From contig JAYOEY010000005.1 in NCBI GenBank assembly GCA_038116945.1, positions 124,001-188,000 of the forward strand: DNA of 64,000 nucleotides. Direction: 5' to 3'. Every line of letters starts with the position of its first letter. The stretch's first letter is position 1. A model generated the notes under the pieces. The model was not told where the DNA came from. It searched no databases and worked only from the letters and a program-made list of their open reading frames with translations. Both the position numbers and the translations under genes were made by a program. Of this stretch, positions 1 to 8,363 are shown one piece after another. This stretch comes from JAYOEY01 sp038116945 (lineage in GTDB: Bacteria; Pseudomonadota; Alphaproteobacteria; MPNO01; UBA2964).

Positions 1-299
1 GAGGCATCCTGCATGTATTCCGGCGAGTGAAGGACGAAGCCGCGCCCTGTCTCCACCGGGCCGCCGAAGTGAACGCGGATTTCGGATCCGCGCGGGGCTT
101 CCGGTTCGATTCCAAGCTGGTCGAGAAGGTCGGGAAAACTGATGCTGTCCACGAGCTTGTTGACGACCAGCCCCATCGCGCCGTCTTCGGTATGGGCGCA
201 CATATAGACGACCGTCCGGGCAAAGCGTTCGTCGCCCATCTGCGGCATGGCGACCAGCAGATTGCCGGTCTGGTATCCGGAATCGTCTTTACCGCTCAT
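1..299 (-). CDS. YqgE/AlgH family protein (partial)
   Basis: This gene runs off the left edge, so only the first 99 or so residues are visible. From the ATG at 299 the protein begins MSGKDDSGYQTGNLL, then shows LVAMPQMGDERFARTVVYM, GAMGLVVNKL and a HFGGPVETGRGFVLH segment, which are the conserved core of the UPF0301 (YqgE/AlgH) family. These are cytoplasmic proteins whose biochemical role is not settled. The gene is divergent from the DsbD-like gene and shares a leader of about 95 bases with it. The family call is from motif recognition; the C-terminal half cannot be checked. Confidence 0.88.
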   Translation of the reverse strand, partial: MSGKDDSGYQTGNLLVAMPQMGDERFARTVVYMCAHTEDGAMGLVVNKLVDSISFPDLLDQLGIEPEAPRGSEIRVHFGGPVETGRGFVLHSPEYMQDA

Positions 300-393
300 C
301 TGAATGTCCTCTCACCCGACACGCACAATTTACCGGCATGTGATACGCCGATCCCTATATAGTAACGGAACTACGCATATAAACCGTAAAACA

Positions 394-2550
394 ATGACCG
401 AATCTGGGCAAATTTCCGTACGCGGAACAATCTCCGCGATATTTCTGTCGGTCCTTATTCTGGCCGTCGGCGGCAGGGCCGCGATCGGGGCCGCAGGCCC
501 CTGGTTCGAGACCGATCATGGATCGGTGCGTCTCATTTCGGCGAGCAATGCGGCAGGGGAGGGCGATACGCTTTCGCTCGGCCTCCAGTTTCGAATGAAA
601 GAAGGCTGGAAGATCTACTGGCGTTCGCCGGGAGATGCCGGATTTCCGCCGCGACCGGAATGGTCCGGGTCTCGCAACGTAACGGAAGTCGCCATCGACT
701 GGCCCCGTCCCGTCCGGTTCGACGTTCTGGGGCTGACGACGCTGGGTTACAAGGACGAAGTCGTCCTGCCGCTGAGCGCGAGGCTGGCGGCGCCGGGCAG
801 CGCGGTGTCGATCAATGCGCTTGTCGCCTATCTGACCTGCAATGAAATCTGCGTTCCGTATCAGGCGAAACTGGCGCTGAATCTCCCGGCGGGTCCGGAA
901 TCCGCATCCCGCGAGGCAGGGCTGATCGCCAGGTTCGCGGCGCAGGTGCCCGGCAAGGGAGCGGTCGAAGGGCTTGCGGTTTCGGATGTCCGTGTCGTGG
1001 GGCCGCCCGGAAAGCAGACTCTGCGCGTTGCGGCGCGGGTCTCGGGCGGCGGCAGGCCGGAACTGCTCGTCGAAGGCCCGCCGGGCTTCCGGTTTGCGCC
1101 CCCGAGCCTGGAAAGGAGCGGACCCGACCCCGTGTTCGTCGCTTCGGTGTCGGCGCCGTCGAAGTCAGCACGGGAAGGCCGGCCCGAAGACCTTGCAGGC
1201 AAGAATCTTACGCTGACGCTGCTGACCCCGGATCGCGCGGCGGAACAGAAGGCGGTCGCCGAGAAGGGGACGCCGGTTTCAGCGTCGGAGCCCGCTCCGA
1301 TGTCGTTCGCCGCCTTTCTCGGCATTCTGGCTTTCGCCGTTCTCGGAGGCCTGATCCTGAATCTGATGCCCTGCGTTCTGCCGGTCCTGTCGCTCAAGGT
1401 CATTTCGGTCATCGGCCACGGCGGCGCGGAAGAAAAAGGACCGGTTAGAATGGGATTTCTCGCATCGGCGGCGGGAATTCTCGCTTCTTTCGTCGTGCTG
1501 GCGACGGGTGCGGTGGCGCTGAAATCCGCCGGTCACGCGGCGGGCTGGGGGATTCAATTCCAGCAGCCCGTGTTTCTCGGCGCCATGGCGGTCATCGTTG
1601 CGCTGTTCGCCGCCAACCTGTTCGGGCTGTTTGAAATCCGACTGCCTGGAAATATCGCTGACCGGGCAGCGTCGGCCGGTCGCGGGCACGGTCTTCTCAG
1701 CCATTTCGCCACCGGGGCCTTCGCAGCCCTGCTGGCCACGCCGTGTTCGGCGCCGTTCGTCGGGACCGCTATCGGTTTTGCCCTGTCGCGGGGTCCGATT
1801 GAAATTTATGCGATTTTCTTGGCGCTGGGGCTCGGCCTCGCGGTCCCCTATCTGCTGATTGCGGCGGTTCCTGCCTGCGCTACGCGATTGCCTCGGCCCG
1901 GTCCCTGGATGGTGACGCTCAAGAAGATTCTCGGGGTTGCGCTGGTGGCGACGGCGTTCTGGTTGCTGACGGTCCTGTCTGCACAGATCGGAGAACGGGC
2001 GGCTCTGCTTGCCGGCGTCCTGATCGCCGCAGTTTTCTTTGTGCTCTGGCTTGGAGATTCCCTCCGCAGGTTGTCGGCCAGGCTTCCCGGCGCTGTGGTT
2101 GCCATACTCGTGCTGGCCGCTGTTCTGGTTCCGCCCCGGATCGCGCCGGATTCGAATGGCCGGAGCAACAGCACCGTCCAGGAATTCTGGGCGCCCTTCG
2201 CGCCGGAAGCGATTGCCGGCCACGTCGCGGCCGGAAAGACCGTATTCGTGGACGTCACGGCGGACTGGTGTGTCACCTGCAAGGTGAACAAGGCGCTGGT
2301 GCTGGACTCTGCCGATGTCATCAAGCATCTGAGAAGCGACGGAGTTGTCGCCATGCGCGCGGACTGGACTCGTCCCGACCCCGTCATCGCGGCGTTTCTC
2401 GAAAGGTTCGGGCGGTACGGCATCCCGTTCAACGTCGTTTTCGGTCCCGGAGCGCCCGACGGGCGACCCCTGTCGGAGCTGTTGACCAGGGGAGATGTAA
2501 CGGCGGCGCTCATGGCTGCCGGTCAGGTTAACCGCCTCACAACGCGCTAG
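394..2550 (+). CDS. DsbD/ScsB-type protein-disulfide reductase
   Basis: This is a three-part inner-membrane reductase that moves electrons from cytoplasmic thioredoxin to periplasmic thiol proteins. After a hydrophobic N-terminus there is a periplasmic DsbD-like domain (about residues 40-290) with the cysteine pair TCNEIC (C149, C153). Next is a multi-spanning domain with the two half-site cysteines in NLMPCVLPV (C327) and ATPCSAPFV (C451), and finally a thioredoxin-like domain with WCVTCK (C626, C629). All six redox cysteines expected of the family are present. The open frame extends back to 304, but the ATG at 394 is preferred because the extra 30 residues are not signal-like and overlap the divergent promoter. 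The size (718 aa) fits the ScsB-like alphaproteobacterial branch rather than E. coli DsbD. The substrate is unknown. Confidence 0.88.
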   Translation: MTESGQISVRGTISAIFLSVLILAVGGRAAIGAAGPWFETDHGSVRLISASNAAGEGDTLSLGLQFRMKEGWKIYWRSPGDAGFPPRPEWSGSRNVTEVAIDWPRPVRFDVLGLTTLGYKDEVVLPLSARLAAPGSAVSINALVAYLTCNEICVPYQAKLALNLPAGPESASREAGLIARFAAQVPGKGAVEGLAVSDVRVVGPPGKQTLRVAARVSGGGRPELLVEGPPGFRFAPPSLERSGPDPVFVASVSAPSKSAREGRPEDLAGKNLTLTLLTPDRAAEQKAVAEKGTPVSASEPAPMSFAAFLGILAFAVLGGLILNLMPCVLPVLSLKVISVIGHGGAEEKGPVRMGFLASAAGILASFVVLATGAVALKSAGHAAGWGIQFQQPVFLGAMAVIVALFAANLFGLFEIRLPGNIADRAASAGRGHGLLSHFATGAFAALLATPCSAPFVGTAIGFALSRGPIEIYAIFLALGLGLAVPYLLIAAVPACATRLPRPGPWMVTLKKILGVALVATAFWLLTVLSAQIGERAALLAGVLIAAVFFVLWLGDSLRRLSARLPGAVVAILVLAAVLVPPRIAPDSNGRSNSTVQEFWAPFAPEAIAGHVAAGKTVFVDVTADWCVTCKVNKALVLDSADVIKHLRSDGVVAMRADWTRPDPVIAAFLERFGRYGIPFNVVFGPGAPDGRPLSELLTRGDVTAALMAAGQVNRLTTR

Positions 2551-2583
2551 GTCCCGATTTTACGGTTTTGTGTGCTCTGCGGG

Positions 2584-2612
2584 GTGACACCGGGAGAAAT
2601 GCGCCCTATTTC
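2584..2612 (+). promoter_or_regulatory. Candidate promoter for the peroxiredoxin gene
   Basis: A GTGACA -35-like element (2584-2589), a 17-base spacer and a TATTTC -10-like element (2607-2612) lie about 45 bases before the peroxiredoxin ATG. The match is moderate and based on consensus only. Confidence 0.35.
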
Positions 2613-2655
2613 AACGGGGTGAATTCCTAAACTTTCCCATCATAGGAGACGTATC

Positions 2656-3138
2656 ATGGCAATCAGCGAAGGCGACAAAGTTCCGGCGGCGACTTTCAAG
2701 GTAATGGGCGCGGACGGGCCGCAGGATCTTTCGACCGACGACCTGTTCGGCGGCAAGACCGTGGCCCTGTTTTCGGTGCCCGGCGCGTTTACGCCGACCT
2801 GTTCGGCCAAGCATCTGCCCGGCTTCGTCCAGAACGCCCAGGCGCTCAAGGACAAGGGCGTCGATACGATCGTCTGCACGGCGGCCAACGACGTTTTCGT
2901 AATGAATGCCTGGGGCAAAGACCAGAATGTCGGCGATGCCATCGTGATGGCGGCGGACGGCAGCGCCGATTTCGCCAAGGCGATCGGTCTGGAGCTCGAT
3001 CTCGGTCCTCGCGGCATGGGCATGCGGGCACAGCGCTATTCGATGATCGTGCGCGACGGAACAGTCGCCAAGCTCAATGTGGAAGAAGCCGGCGCTTTCG
3101 AGGTCTCGAGCGCCGAACACATGCTCGGCCAGCTTTAA
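2656..3138 (+). CDS. Prx5-type peroxiredoxin
   Basis: This 160-residue protein reduces hydroperoxides with a peroxidatic cysteine, C49, in the motif VPGAFTPTCS, which is characteristic of the AhpE/Prx5 (bacterial peroxiredoxin-glutaredoxin-like) group. A further cysteine occurs in DTIVCTAAND and may serve as a resolving thiol. It ends with the usual EVSSAEHML segment, and the length is typical of a full-length Prx5. The start has a clear ribosome site (ATAGGAGACGTATC before ATG). It is convergent with the ispH-thrB-rnhA-methyltransferase group; a peroxiredoxin next to that group is common in alphaproteobacteria. Confidence 0.93.
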   Translation: MAISEGDKVPAATFKVMGADGPQDLSTDDLFGGKTVALFSVPGAFTPTCSAKHLPGFVQNAQALKDKGVDTIVCTAANDVFVMNAWGKDQNVGDAIVMAADGSADFAKAIGLELDLGPRGMGMRAQRYSMIVRDGTVAKLNVEEAGAFEVSSAEHMLGQL

Positions 3139-3144
3139 TCCCGC

Positions 3145-3633
3145 TTATATCCAGCGCCGCACGCGGCGCTGGAATTCCCGGTATGTCTCTCCGAATACGG
3201 ATTCGAGGTAGGCTTCCTCGCGCCGGATGATCAGGAAGTCGACGGCAATCAGGCACGGGACCAGCGACGCCAGCAGGATCGGTCGCGACCACGCTACCGC
3301 GACTCCCGCATACAGAAGCGCCGCTGCGAGGTACATGGGGTTGCGCGTGATCCGGTAAGGTCCGTCGGTAACCAGCGCGAGCGCCGGTTTGCGGACATCG
3401 ACGTGTGTTCCGGCGCGGAAGAAACGCGCGATCGCCCATCCGGCCAGCGCGATGCCGAGCGCGGCGACGCTCCAGCCCGCGACCTGGCGCAGAAGCGGAA
3501 CCCCGATGTCGGTCGGGAAGCCCCGGTCGGTCAAATAGCCGATAACGAAAAACGTCAAATAGATCACCGGCGGGAAGGTGAAGACGTCGGGCCCGTGGGC
3601 GGGCGGGATTTCCGATCCAGCCCCGTCGTTCAC
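3145..3633 (-). CDS. Isoprenylcysteine/phospholipid methyltransferase-like membrane protein
   Basis: This 162-residue integral membrane protein has about four hydrophobic segments and the signature of the ICMT/PEMT family near its C-terminus: GPYRITRNPMYLA, then RREEAYLESVFGETYREF and a terminal RRW. These motifs form the SAM and substrate pocket of the isoprenylcysteine carboxyl methyltransferase-like proteins. The natural substrate in bacteria is usually unknown and I do not assign one. It starts with GTG at 3633, overlapping the rnhA stop by four bases (GTGA), so it is probably translationally coupled and is the last gene of the ispH-thrB-rnhA unit. Confidence 0.85.
   Translation of the reverse strand: MNDGAGSEIPPAHGPDVFTFPPVIYLTFFVIGYLTDRGFPTDIGVPLLRQVAGWSVAALGIALAGWAIARFFRAGTHVDVRKPALALVTDGPYRITRNPMYLAAALLYAGVAVAWSRPILLASLVPCLIAVDFLIIRREEAYLESVFGETYREFQRRVRRWI
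3151..3172. terminator. GC-rich hairpin between convergent genes
   Basis: A perfect 9-base-pair inverted repeat with a 4-base loop (CCAGCGCCG, CACG, CGGCGCTGG) lies just past the peroxiredoxin stop and inside the last codons of the convergent methyltransferase gene. It may stop transcription from either side, but neither flank has a good T-run. Confidence 0.35.
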
Positions 3634-4091
3634 GGCCTTGATCCTTCCGGGTCGGAAATGCCGCGGCGAGCGAGTTCGTCGGCCCGTTCGTTCTCCGGGT
3701 GTCCGGCGTGGCCCTTGACCCAGCGCCAGTCAATTTCGTGTTCGGCGAGCGCCGCGTCCAGCCGCTGCCAGAGGTCGACATTCTTGACCGGCTTTTTGCT
3801 GGCCGTCCGCCAGCCTTTCTGTTTCCAGGCTATGATCCATTTGGTGATGCCGTCCCGGACATAGGTGCTGTCGGTATAGAGGATCACCGGCACCGAACGC
3901 CTGAGGGATTCGAGCGCCATGATGGCAGCCATGAGCTCCATTCGGTTGTTCGTGGTGTCGGACTCGCCGCCCCACAGCTCCCTTTCCTCACCGCGCCATC
4001 GCAGGAGAACGCCCCAGCCGCCGGGGCCCGGATTGCCGCTGCAGGCACCGTCGGTAAAAACCTCGACGGTTCTTTCGTCAATGCCGCTCAT
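3630..4091 (-). CDS. rnhA: Ribonuclease HI
   Basis: RNase HI cleaves the RNA strand of RNA-DNA hybrids. The 153-residue protein has all catalytic acids in place: D14 in VEVFTDGACSGNPG, E52 in TTNNRMELMAA, D74 in LYTDSTYV, and D138 in the VKGHAGHPENERAD block, which also supplies the catalytic-loop histidine. Length matches the E. coli enzyme. The ATG at 4091 overlaps the thrB stop as ATGA, so the longer open frame upstream is not the gene. It sits in the conserved alphaproteobacterial order ispH-thrB-rnhA. Confidence 0.96.
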   Translation of the reverse strand: MSGIDERTVEVFTDGACSGNPGPGGWGVLLRWRGEERELWGGESDTTNNRMELMAAIMALESLRRSVPVILYTDSTYVRDGITKWIIAWKQKGWRTASKKPVKNVDLWQRLDAALAEHEIDWRWVKGHAGHPENERADELARRGISDPEGSRP

Positions 4092-5053
4092 GCTTCGAGC
4101 CCGTAGGCTTCCGGTCCGGCGACTTCCTGATGGAAGCGCAGCTTCTCGAGATATTCCAGCGGGTCCTTGGGCTGCACCAGCGCGCCTGCGGGATGGTTCA
4201 GCAGATCGTACATCCGGGTCATGAGGAACCGCATGGCGCTGCCGCGGGCGAGGACGGGCAGGGCGGCGATCTCCGCCGCGCAGAGCGGGCGAACCGCGCT
4301 GTATCCCTCGATCAGCCTGCGGGCCTTGGCGACGTTGAAGCTGTTGTCCGGCTCGAAACACCAGGCGTTCAGGCAGATGGAGAGTTCGTAGGCGAACGAA
4401 CCGCTGCAGGCGAAATAGAAATCGATCACGCCCGACAGGCTGTCATTGAGAAAGAAAACGTTATCGGGAAACAGGTCTGCGTGGATGATGCCGTTCGGCA
4501 GGCGGGACGGCCATGCGTCTTCGAGCCAGGCCAGTTCGGTCTGCAGGGTGACGTCAAGACCGGCCATGATTTCGTCCGCCCGCGATTTGGTCGCCTCGAA
4601 CAGGCTGCGCCAGCCGCTGCGATTGAGGGCGTTGCGCCGCGACAGGCCAAACCCTTCCGCCGCGAGATGAAGCCGTGCCGCCACGTCTCCTACGGCGTGG
4701 CAGTGATCGGGCGTAATCCGGCGCGGCCACATTCCCTGCAGAAAAGATGTCAGCGCGGCCGGCCGTCCGCATAGCGTCCGCAACGCCTCGCCATCGAGTC
4801 CGTGGACGGGCGTCGGGCACGGAAAGCCGCGATCGGCCAGATGATCCATCAGCCCGAGAAAAAAGGGGAGGTCTTCCGGCGCAACGCGTTTTTCGTAGAG
4901 GGTCAGAATGAAGCTGCTGCCCTCGGTCTGCAGCAGGTAGTTGGAATTTTCGACGCCTTCCGCGATGCCCTTGCACGAAACGACGTCGCCGATGTCGTAC
5001 TGGGCGACGAAAGCCTGCAGGTCGGTGTCGGAGACTTCGGTATAGACCGCCAT
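4088..5053 (-). CDS. thrB: Homoserine kinase (ThrB, APH-fold type)
   Basis: Homoserine kinase phosphorylates homoserine for threonine biosynthesis. This 321-residue protein belongs to the aminoglycoside-phosphotransferase-like class used by alphaproteobacteria rather than the GHMP class of E. coli. The catalytic loop is visible as IIHADLFPDNVFF, followed by the metal-binding aspartate in GVIDFYFAC. The N-terminal nucleotide-binding part contains EGVENSNYLL and FILTLYEKR. It lies 16 bases downstream of ispH and overlaps rnhA by four bases, indicating one operon. Confidence 0.95.
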   Translation of the reverse strand: MAVYTEVSDTDLQAFVAQYDIGDVVSCKGIAEGVENSNYLLQTEGSSFILTLYEKRVAPEDLPFFLGLMDHLADRGFPCPTPVHGLDGEALRTLCGRPAALTSFLQGMWPRRITPDHCHAVGDVAARLHLAAEGFGLSRRNALNRSGWRSLFEATKSRADEIMAGLDVTLQTELAWLEDAWPSRLPNGIIHADLFPDNVFFLNDSLSGVIDFYFACSGSFAYELSICLNAWCFEPDNSFNVAKARRLIEGYSAVRPLCAAEIAALPVLARGSAMRFLMTRMYDLLNHPAGALVQPKDPLEYLEKLRFHQEVAGPEAYGLEA

Positions 5054-5069
5054 TTAGTCGCCGTGCCCG

Positions 5070-6014
5070 TCAGGCCGTCAGCGCGCGCGGCAGGCTGAAA
5101 TGGACGTCCTCCGTCGTTACGGATACCTCCTCGACCGTAACGTCGAACTTCTCCCTGAGCAGCGCGATCAGCTCCTGCACCAGCAACTCCGGGGCCGAGG
5201 CGCCCGCAGTGACGCCTATGGTCCGGATGCCGTCCAGCCAAGCGGAATCGAGTTCGGAGGCCCGTTCGACAAGGATCGATTTCGGACATCCCTGCGCCTT
5301 TGCGACCTCCGCCAGACGGTTGGAGTTCGACGAGTTCGGCGCGCCGAGCACGACGAAGGCGTCGCAGTCCGGCGCAAGACGCTTGACGGCTGCCTGGCGG
5401 TTGGTTGTCGCGTAGCAGATATCTTCCTTGCGCGGCGCCTCGATTTTCGGAAAGCGTTTCTGAAGTGCGGCGACGATCGCCGCCGTGTCGTCTACCGACA
5501 GGGTTGTCTGGGTCACATAGGATAGGTTGTCGGGATCGGAAATTTCCAGACCGGCGACCTGTTCGACATTCTCGACCAGCAGGATTTCGCCGTCAGGAAG
5601 CTGCCCCAGCGTTCCTATCACTTCGGGATGGCCGGCATGGCCGATCAGGATGACGGTTTGCCCGGCCTTGTGGTGACGGTACGCGTCCACATGGACCTTG
5701 GTTACGAGCGGACAGGTGGCGTCGACATGAATCATGTTGCGACGTTCCGCCGCAGCCGGAACGGATTTCGGAACCCCGTGGGCGGAAAATACCACCGGAA
5801 AACCATCCGGAACTTCGTCGAGTTCCTCGACGAAGATCGCGCCTTTTTCCCGCAATTCATCCACCACGAACCTGTTATGGACTATTTCATGCCGCACATA
5901 GACCGGCGCGCCGAACTTCTCGATCGATTTTTCGACGATCTCGATCGCGCGGTCCACGCCGGCGCAGAATCCGCGGGGGCCGGCAAGCAGGACAGTTAGC
6001 GGTTTTTTCGACAT
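5070..6014 (-). CDS. ispH: 4-hydroxy-3-methylbut-2-enyl diphosphate reductase
   Basis: IspH catalyses the last step of the MEP isoprenoid pathway, making IPP and DMAPP with a [4Fe-4S] cluster. The three cluster cysteines are all visible: C17 in GPRGFCAGVDRA, C101 in VDATCPLVTKVH and C200 in EDICYATTNRQ. The family histidine motifs RHEIVHNRFV and IGHAGHPEVIGT and the NSSNSNRL stretch are also present. I take the ATG at 6014 (314 aa, the usual length, with a GGGAA ribosome site) over the open frame to 6080. It heads the ispH-thrB-rnhA unit. A second MEP gene, ispE, occurs near 31 kb. Confidence 0.96.
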   Translation of the reverse strand: MSKKPLTVLLAGPRGFCAGVDRAIEIVEKSIEKFGAPVYVRHEIVHNRFVVDELREKGAIFVEELDEVPDGFPVVFSAHGVPKSVPAAAERRNMIHVDATCPLVTKVHVDAYRHHKAGQTVILIGHAGHPEVIGTLGQLPDGEILLVENVEQVAGLEISDPDNLSYVTQTTLSVDDTAAIVAALQKRFPKIEAPRKEDICYATTNRQAAVKRLAPDCDAFVVLGAPNSSNSNRLAEVAKAQGCPKSILVERASELDSAWLDGIRTIGVTAGASAPELLVQELIALLREKFDVTVEEVSVTTEDVHFSLPRALTA

Positions 6015-6148
6015 GAAATTCCCGTTGGGTGGAATTGAAATAGGGCCACCTAATATGTTGCGTCGCTTGAGAAACATCAACTCCTCAACTAAGGTTGCCC
6101 TGCCGTCGGCAACCGTTCGGCGTCATGATTTAACGGAGGGAGTACGGC

Positions 6149-6388
6149 ATGTCCGAACCGGTTATCGCTCAGAAGGAACCCTGCGGCGTAGATGTCGAAA
6201 AAGGTCAGGAATACTGGTGGTGCGCCTGCGGGAAGAGCGCTTCCCAGCCGTTCTGCGACGGTTCGCACAAGGGAACGGGCCTTTCGCCGCTGCAGTACGT
6301 CGCCAAGCGGGATCAGACCGTCTGGTTCTGCGGCTGCAAGAAGACCGGAGGCGCGCCGGTTTGCGACGGAACCCACAATTCGCTTTGA
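6149..6388 (+). CDS. Double CDGSH iron-sulfur protein
   Basis: This 79-residue protein carries two CDGSH domains in tandem, each of the form C-X-C...C-D-G-x-H: CACGKSASQPFCDGSH and CGCKKTGGAPVCDGTH. Each three-Cys one-His set is expected to hold a redox-active [2Fe-2S] cluster as in mitoNEET-like proteins. There is no membrane anchor, so it is probably cytosolic. A GGAGGG ribosome site precedes the ATG. It is divergent from ispH. Role is inferred to be electron transfer or Fe-S handling; the specific partner is unknown. Confidence 0.92.
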   Translation: MSEPVIAQKEPCGVDVEKGQEYWWCACGKSASQPFCDGSHKGTGLSPLQYVAKRDQTVWFCGCKKTGGAPVCDGTHNSL

Positions 6389-6403
6389 CGCGGAAATTTT
6401 CTT

Positions 6404-6976
6404 TTGACGTCCCGGAAATTTCAATTGCCCCGGTCGGCGCCAGTCAGAAGGCTCCGTAGGGCCGTTCTCGCCGGCGCGCTTGCGCTGGCGACTGCGTCCT
6501 GCGGCATGTTTTCGCCCAGCAAGCCAGGCCCCCCCTGTCCGCCGATCCTCGTGCTGAAGGACACGGCGGTCATGACGAAATTCAATCCGGGTCCGGGACG
6601 CGATATCACCGATGTCTCCTTTACGGGACTCGTTGCCGATTTCCGGGCGGAGTGCAAATTCGAAAAGGATCTGAGCGCGGTCGATATCAGGATGAGCATC
6701 GTCTTCCAGCTGTCGCGCGGCGCCGGGATCCGGGATCGACAGGTCGATTTCAGCTATTATGTTGCGATGCCCTACTTCCATCCGAAGCCGGAGGGAAAGA
6801 GGGTATTCGTCAAGAAGTCGGAGTTCCAGGGGAACCGGGCGCGGCTTGGCCTCATTGAAGAGGTCAGGCTTACCATTCCCCTCGCACGCAACGTCAAGCA
6901 CGACGAATACCGGATTTTCCTTGGTTTCCAGCTAAGCGAAGAGCAGGTCCGGTATAACCGCTCCCAGATCCGGTAG
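6404..6976 (+). CDS. Putative lipoprotein of unknown function
   Basis: I do not recognise a named family. The N-terminus has several arginines, a hydrophobic stretch (AVLAGALALATAS) and a cysteine that could be a lipobox (TASC), so it is probably an envelope lipoprotein. The body is about 150 residues, rich in beta-type sequence, with PPCPPILVLKDTAVMTKF and a DFSYYVAMPYF stretch. The open frame starts with TTG at 6404 and has only a weak ribosome site, so the start is uncertain. It is followed closely by the gcvH-like gene. Confidence 0.65.
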   Translation: MTSRKFQLPRSAPVRRLRRAVLAGALALATASCGMFSPSKPGPPCPPILVLKDTAVMTKFNPGPGRDITDVSFTGLVADFRAECKFEKDLSAVDIRMSIVFQLSRGAGIRDRQVDFSYYVAMPYFHPKPEGKRVFVKKSEFQGNRARLGLIEEVRLTIPLARNVKHDEYRIFLGFQLSEEQVRYNRSQIR

Positions 6977-7047
6977 CGCAACGGGGACGGGGACATGGGG
7001 GGCTTCGTTATACCCGGGATCATCAGTGGATCCGCGTCGATGGCGAT

Positions 7048-7365
7048 GTGGGGACGGTCGGGATCACCGTTTTCGCCCAGGAGCAGCTCGGCGAGGTCGT
7101 ATTCGTCGAAATGCCCGACGTGGGAAGGTCCTACGCGCAGAACGAGGAAGCCGCCATTGTCGAGTCGGCGAAATCCGCCAGCGAGGTCTATTGCCCGGTC
7201 GGCGGGGAGGTGCTGGAAACGAACGCGGCGCTGGACGACGACCCGACGCTGGCAAATACCGCCCCCGAGTCCGATGGCTGGTTTTTCCGGATTCGCATGA
7301 CCGATCCCGGAGAACTCGAAGCGCTGATGGACGAAGACGCCTACAGGGCGTTCGTTGACGGCTGA
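7048..7365 (+). CDS. gcvH: Glycine cleavage system H protein (5' end apparently frameshifted)
   Basis: This is the lipoyl carrier of the glycine cleavage system. The open frame shows DVGTVGIT, then FAQEQLGEVVFVEMP, and the lipoylation site in VESAKSASEVYCPVGG, all canonical. As written the frame can only start at a GTG (7048), which would remove the first strands. The missing N-terminus is present just upstream in the same frame as LRYTRDHQWIRVDGDVGT (about 7003-7053), but it is joined to the well-placed ATG at 6995 (after AACGGGGACGGGGAC) only if the G-run at 6997-7001 had one more base. I read this as a full gene of about 123 residues with a frameshift or sequencing error at its start. No gcvT or gcvP is in the window. 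Confidence 0.88.
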   Translation: MGTVGITVFAQEQLGEVVFVEMPDVGRSYAQNEEAAIVESAKSASEVYCPVGGEVLETNAALDDDPTLANTAPESDGWFFRIRMTDPGELEALMDEDAYRAFVDG

Positions 7366-7392
7366 CCGACCGTTCAGAATTCAGATCGCCAC

Positions 7393-8349
7393 GTGACTGA
7401 AAATTCCGATCCCCGACAGTCGGGGACTGCCGTTCGCCCCCGCTGGCTCGGTCCTGTCCTTATCGTTCTGCTGGCGTTTGTCTGGGGTGTGAACTGGCCC
7501 GCGATCCGGGTAGCGGTCATGGAAGTCGAACCCTGGACCTTTCGAGCGGTTTGCCTGATTTGCGGCAGTTTCATGCTGTTTGGCGTTTCCCTGGCCCAGA
7601 GGGCGCCACTGCGGGTGCCGAGACGGGATATCCTGCCGTTGATCCTGCTCGGCCTGCTGAACGTGTCTGCCTATCACATGTTGAGCGCGTTCGGACTCAC
7701 GATGGTGGAGGCGGGCCGAGGCGTGATACTCGCTTTTACTTTTCCGCTCTGGTCGGTCCTTCTCGGAACGGTCGTTCTCCGGGAACGTTTCACCGCGGGG
7801 AGAGCGGTCGCGCTCCTGCTCGGTCTTGCGGCGATGGCGATTCTCATGGGTGAAGACCTTGCCGCTGTCGGCAGGTCTCCGCTCGGCGGGTTGCTGCTGG
7901 CGGGGTCGGCAATGTCATGGGCGGCGGCGACGGTCTTTTACAAGGCCCGCGAATGGACCCTGTCTTCCCGGTCGCTTGCCGCCTGGCAGGTATTCATCGG
8001 CGGGATTCCCATCGTCATCGGCGCCCAGTTTCTCGGAGAACCGCTCGATTTGAGCCGTGTCAGCGCGACCGGCCTGACGGGGTTCATCTATGCCGCAGTG
8101 TTCGCCGTCGCGTTCGGGCAGTGGATCTGGTTCCGCGTGCTGCAGCTGATGCCGTCGTCCGTTGCCTCGATCAGTACGCTCGCGGTGCCGGTGGTGGGGG
8201 TCTTTTCCAGCGCTCTTCTGATCGGCGAGCCGCTCGGGTGGCGGGAACTGGCGGCGCTGGTCCTGATCAGTGCGGCCCTGTTCCTGGTTCTGGTGGGCAA
8301 GGAAGGGATCGAAGCGGCGCGCGAAGTGTGGCGCGGCCGCAACCGATAG
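7393..8349 (+). CDS. EamA/DMT-family transporter
   Basis: This 318-residue inner-membrane protein has about ten transmembrane segments arranged as two EamA repeats, as in the drug/metabolite transporter superfamily. Recognisable parts are LLAFVWGVNWPAIR in the first helix, GRGVILAFTFPLWSVLLG in the first repeat and a GFIYAAVFAVAFGQWIWF segment in the second. Members export metabolites such as amino acids or aromatic compounds; the substrate here cannot be told. The start is GTG at 7393. It converges on the atp genes. Confidence 0.86.
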   Translation: MTENSDPRQSGTAVRPRWLGPVLIVLLAFVWGVNWPAIRVAVMEVEPWTFRAVCLICGSFMLFGVSLAQRAPLRVPRRDILPLILLGLLNVSAYHMLSAFGLTMVEAGRGVILAFTFPLWSVLLGTVVLRERFTAGRAVALLLGLAAMAILMGEDLAAVGRSPLGGLLLAGSAMSWAAATVFYKAREWTLSSRSLAAWQVFIGGIPIVIGAQFLGEPLDLSRVSATGLTGFIYAAVFAVAFGQWIWFRVLQLMPSSVASISTLAVPVVGVFSSALLIGEPLGWRELAALVLISAALFLVLVGKEGIEAAREVWRGRNR

Positions 8350-8363
8350 ACATTCGGCGCCGT

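Noticed and set aside
1279..2328. Minus-strand frame of 349 codons opposite the DsbD-like gene
   Set aside because: Arg/Gln/Glu-rich composition typical of an antisense shadow; no domain.
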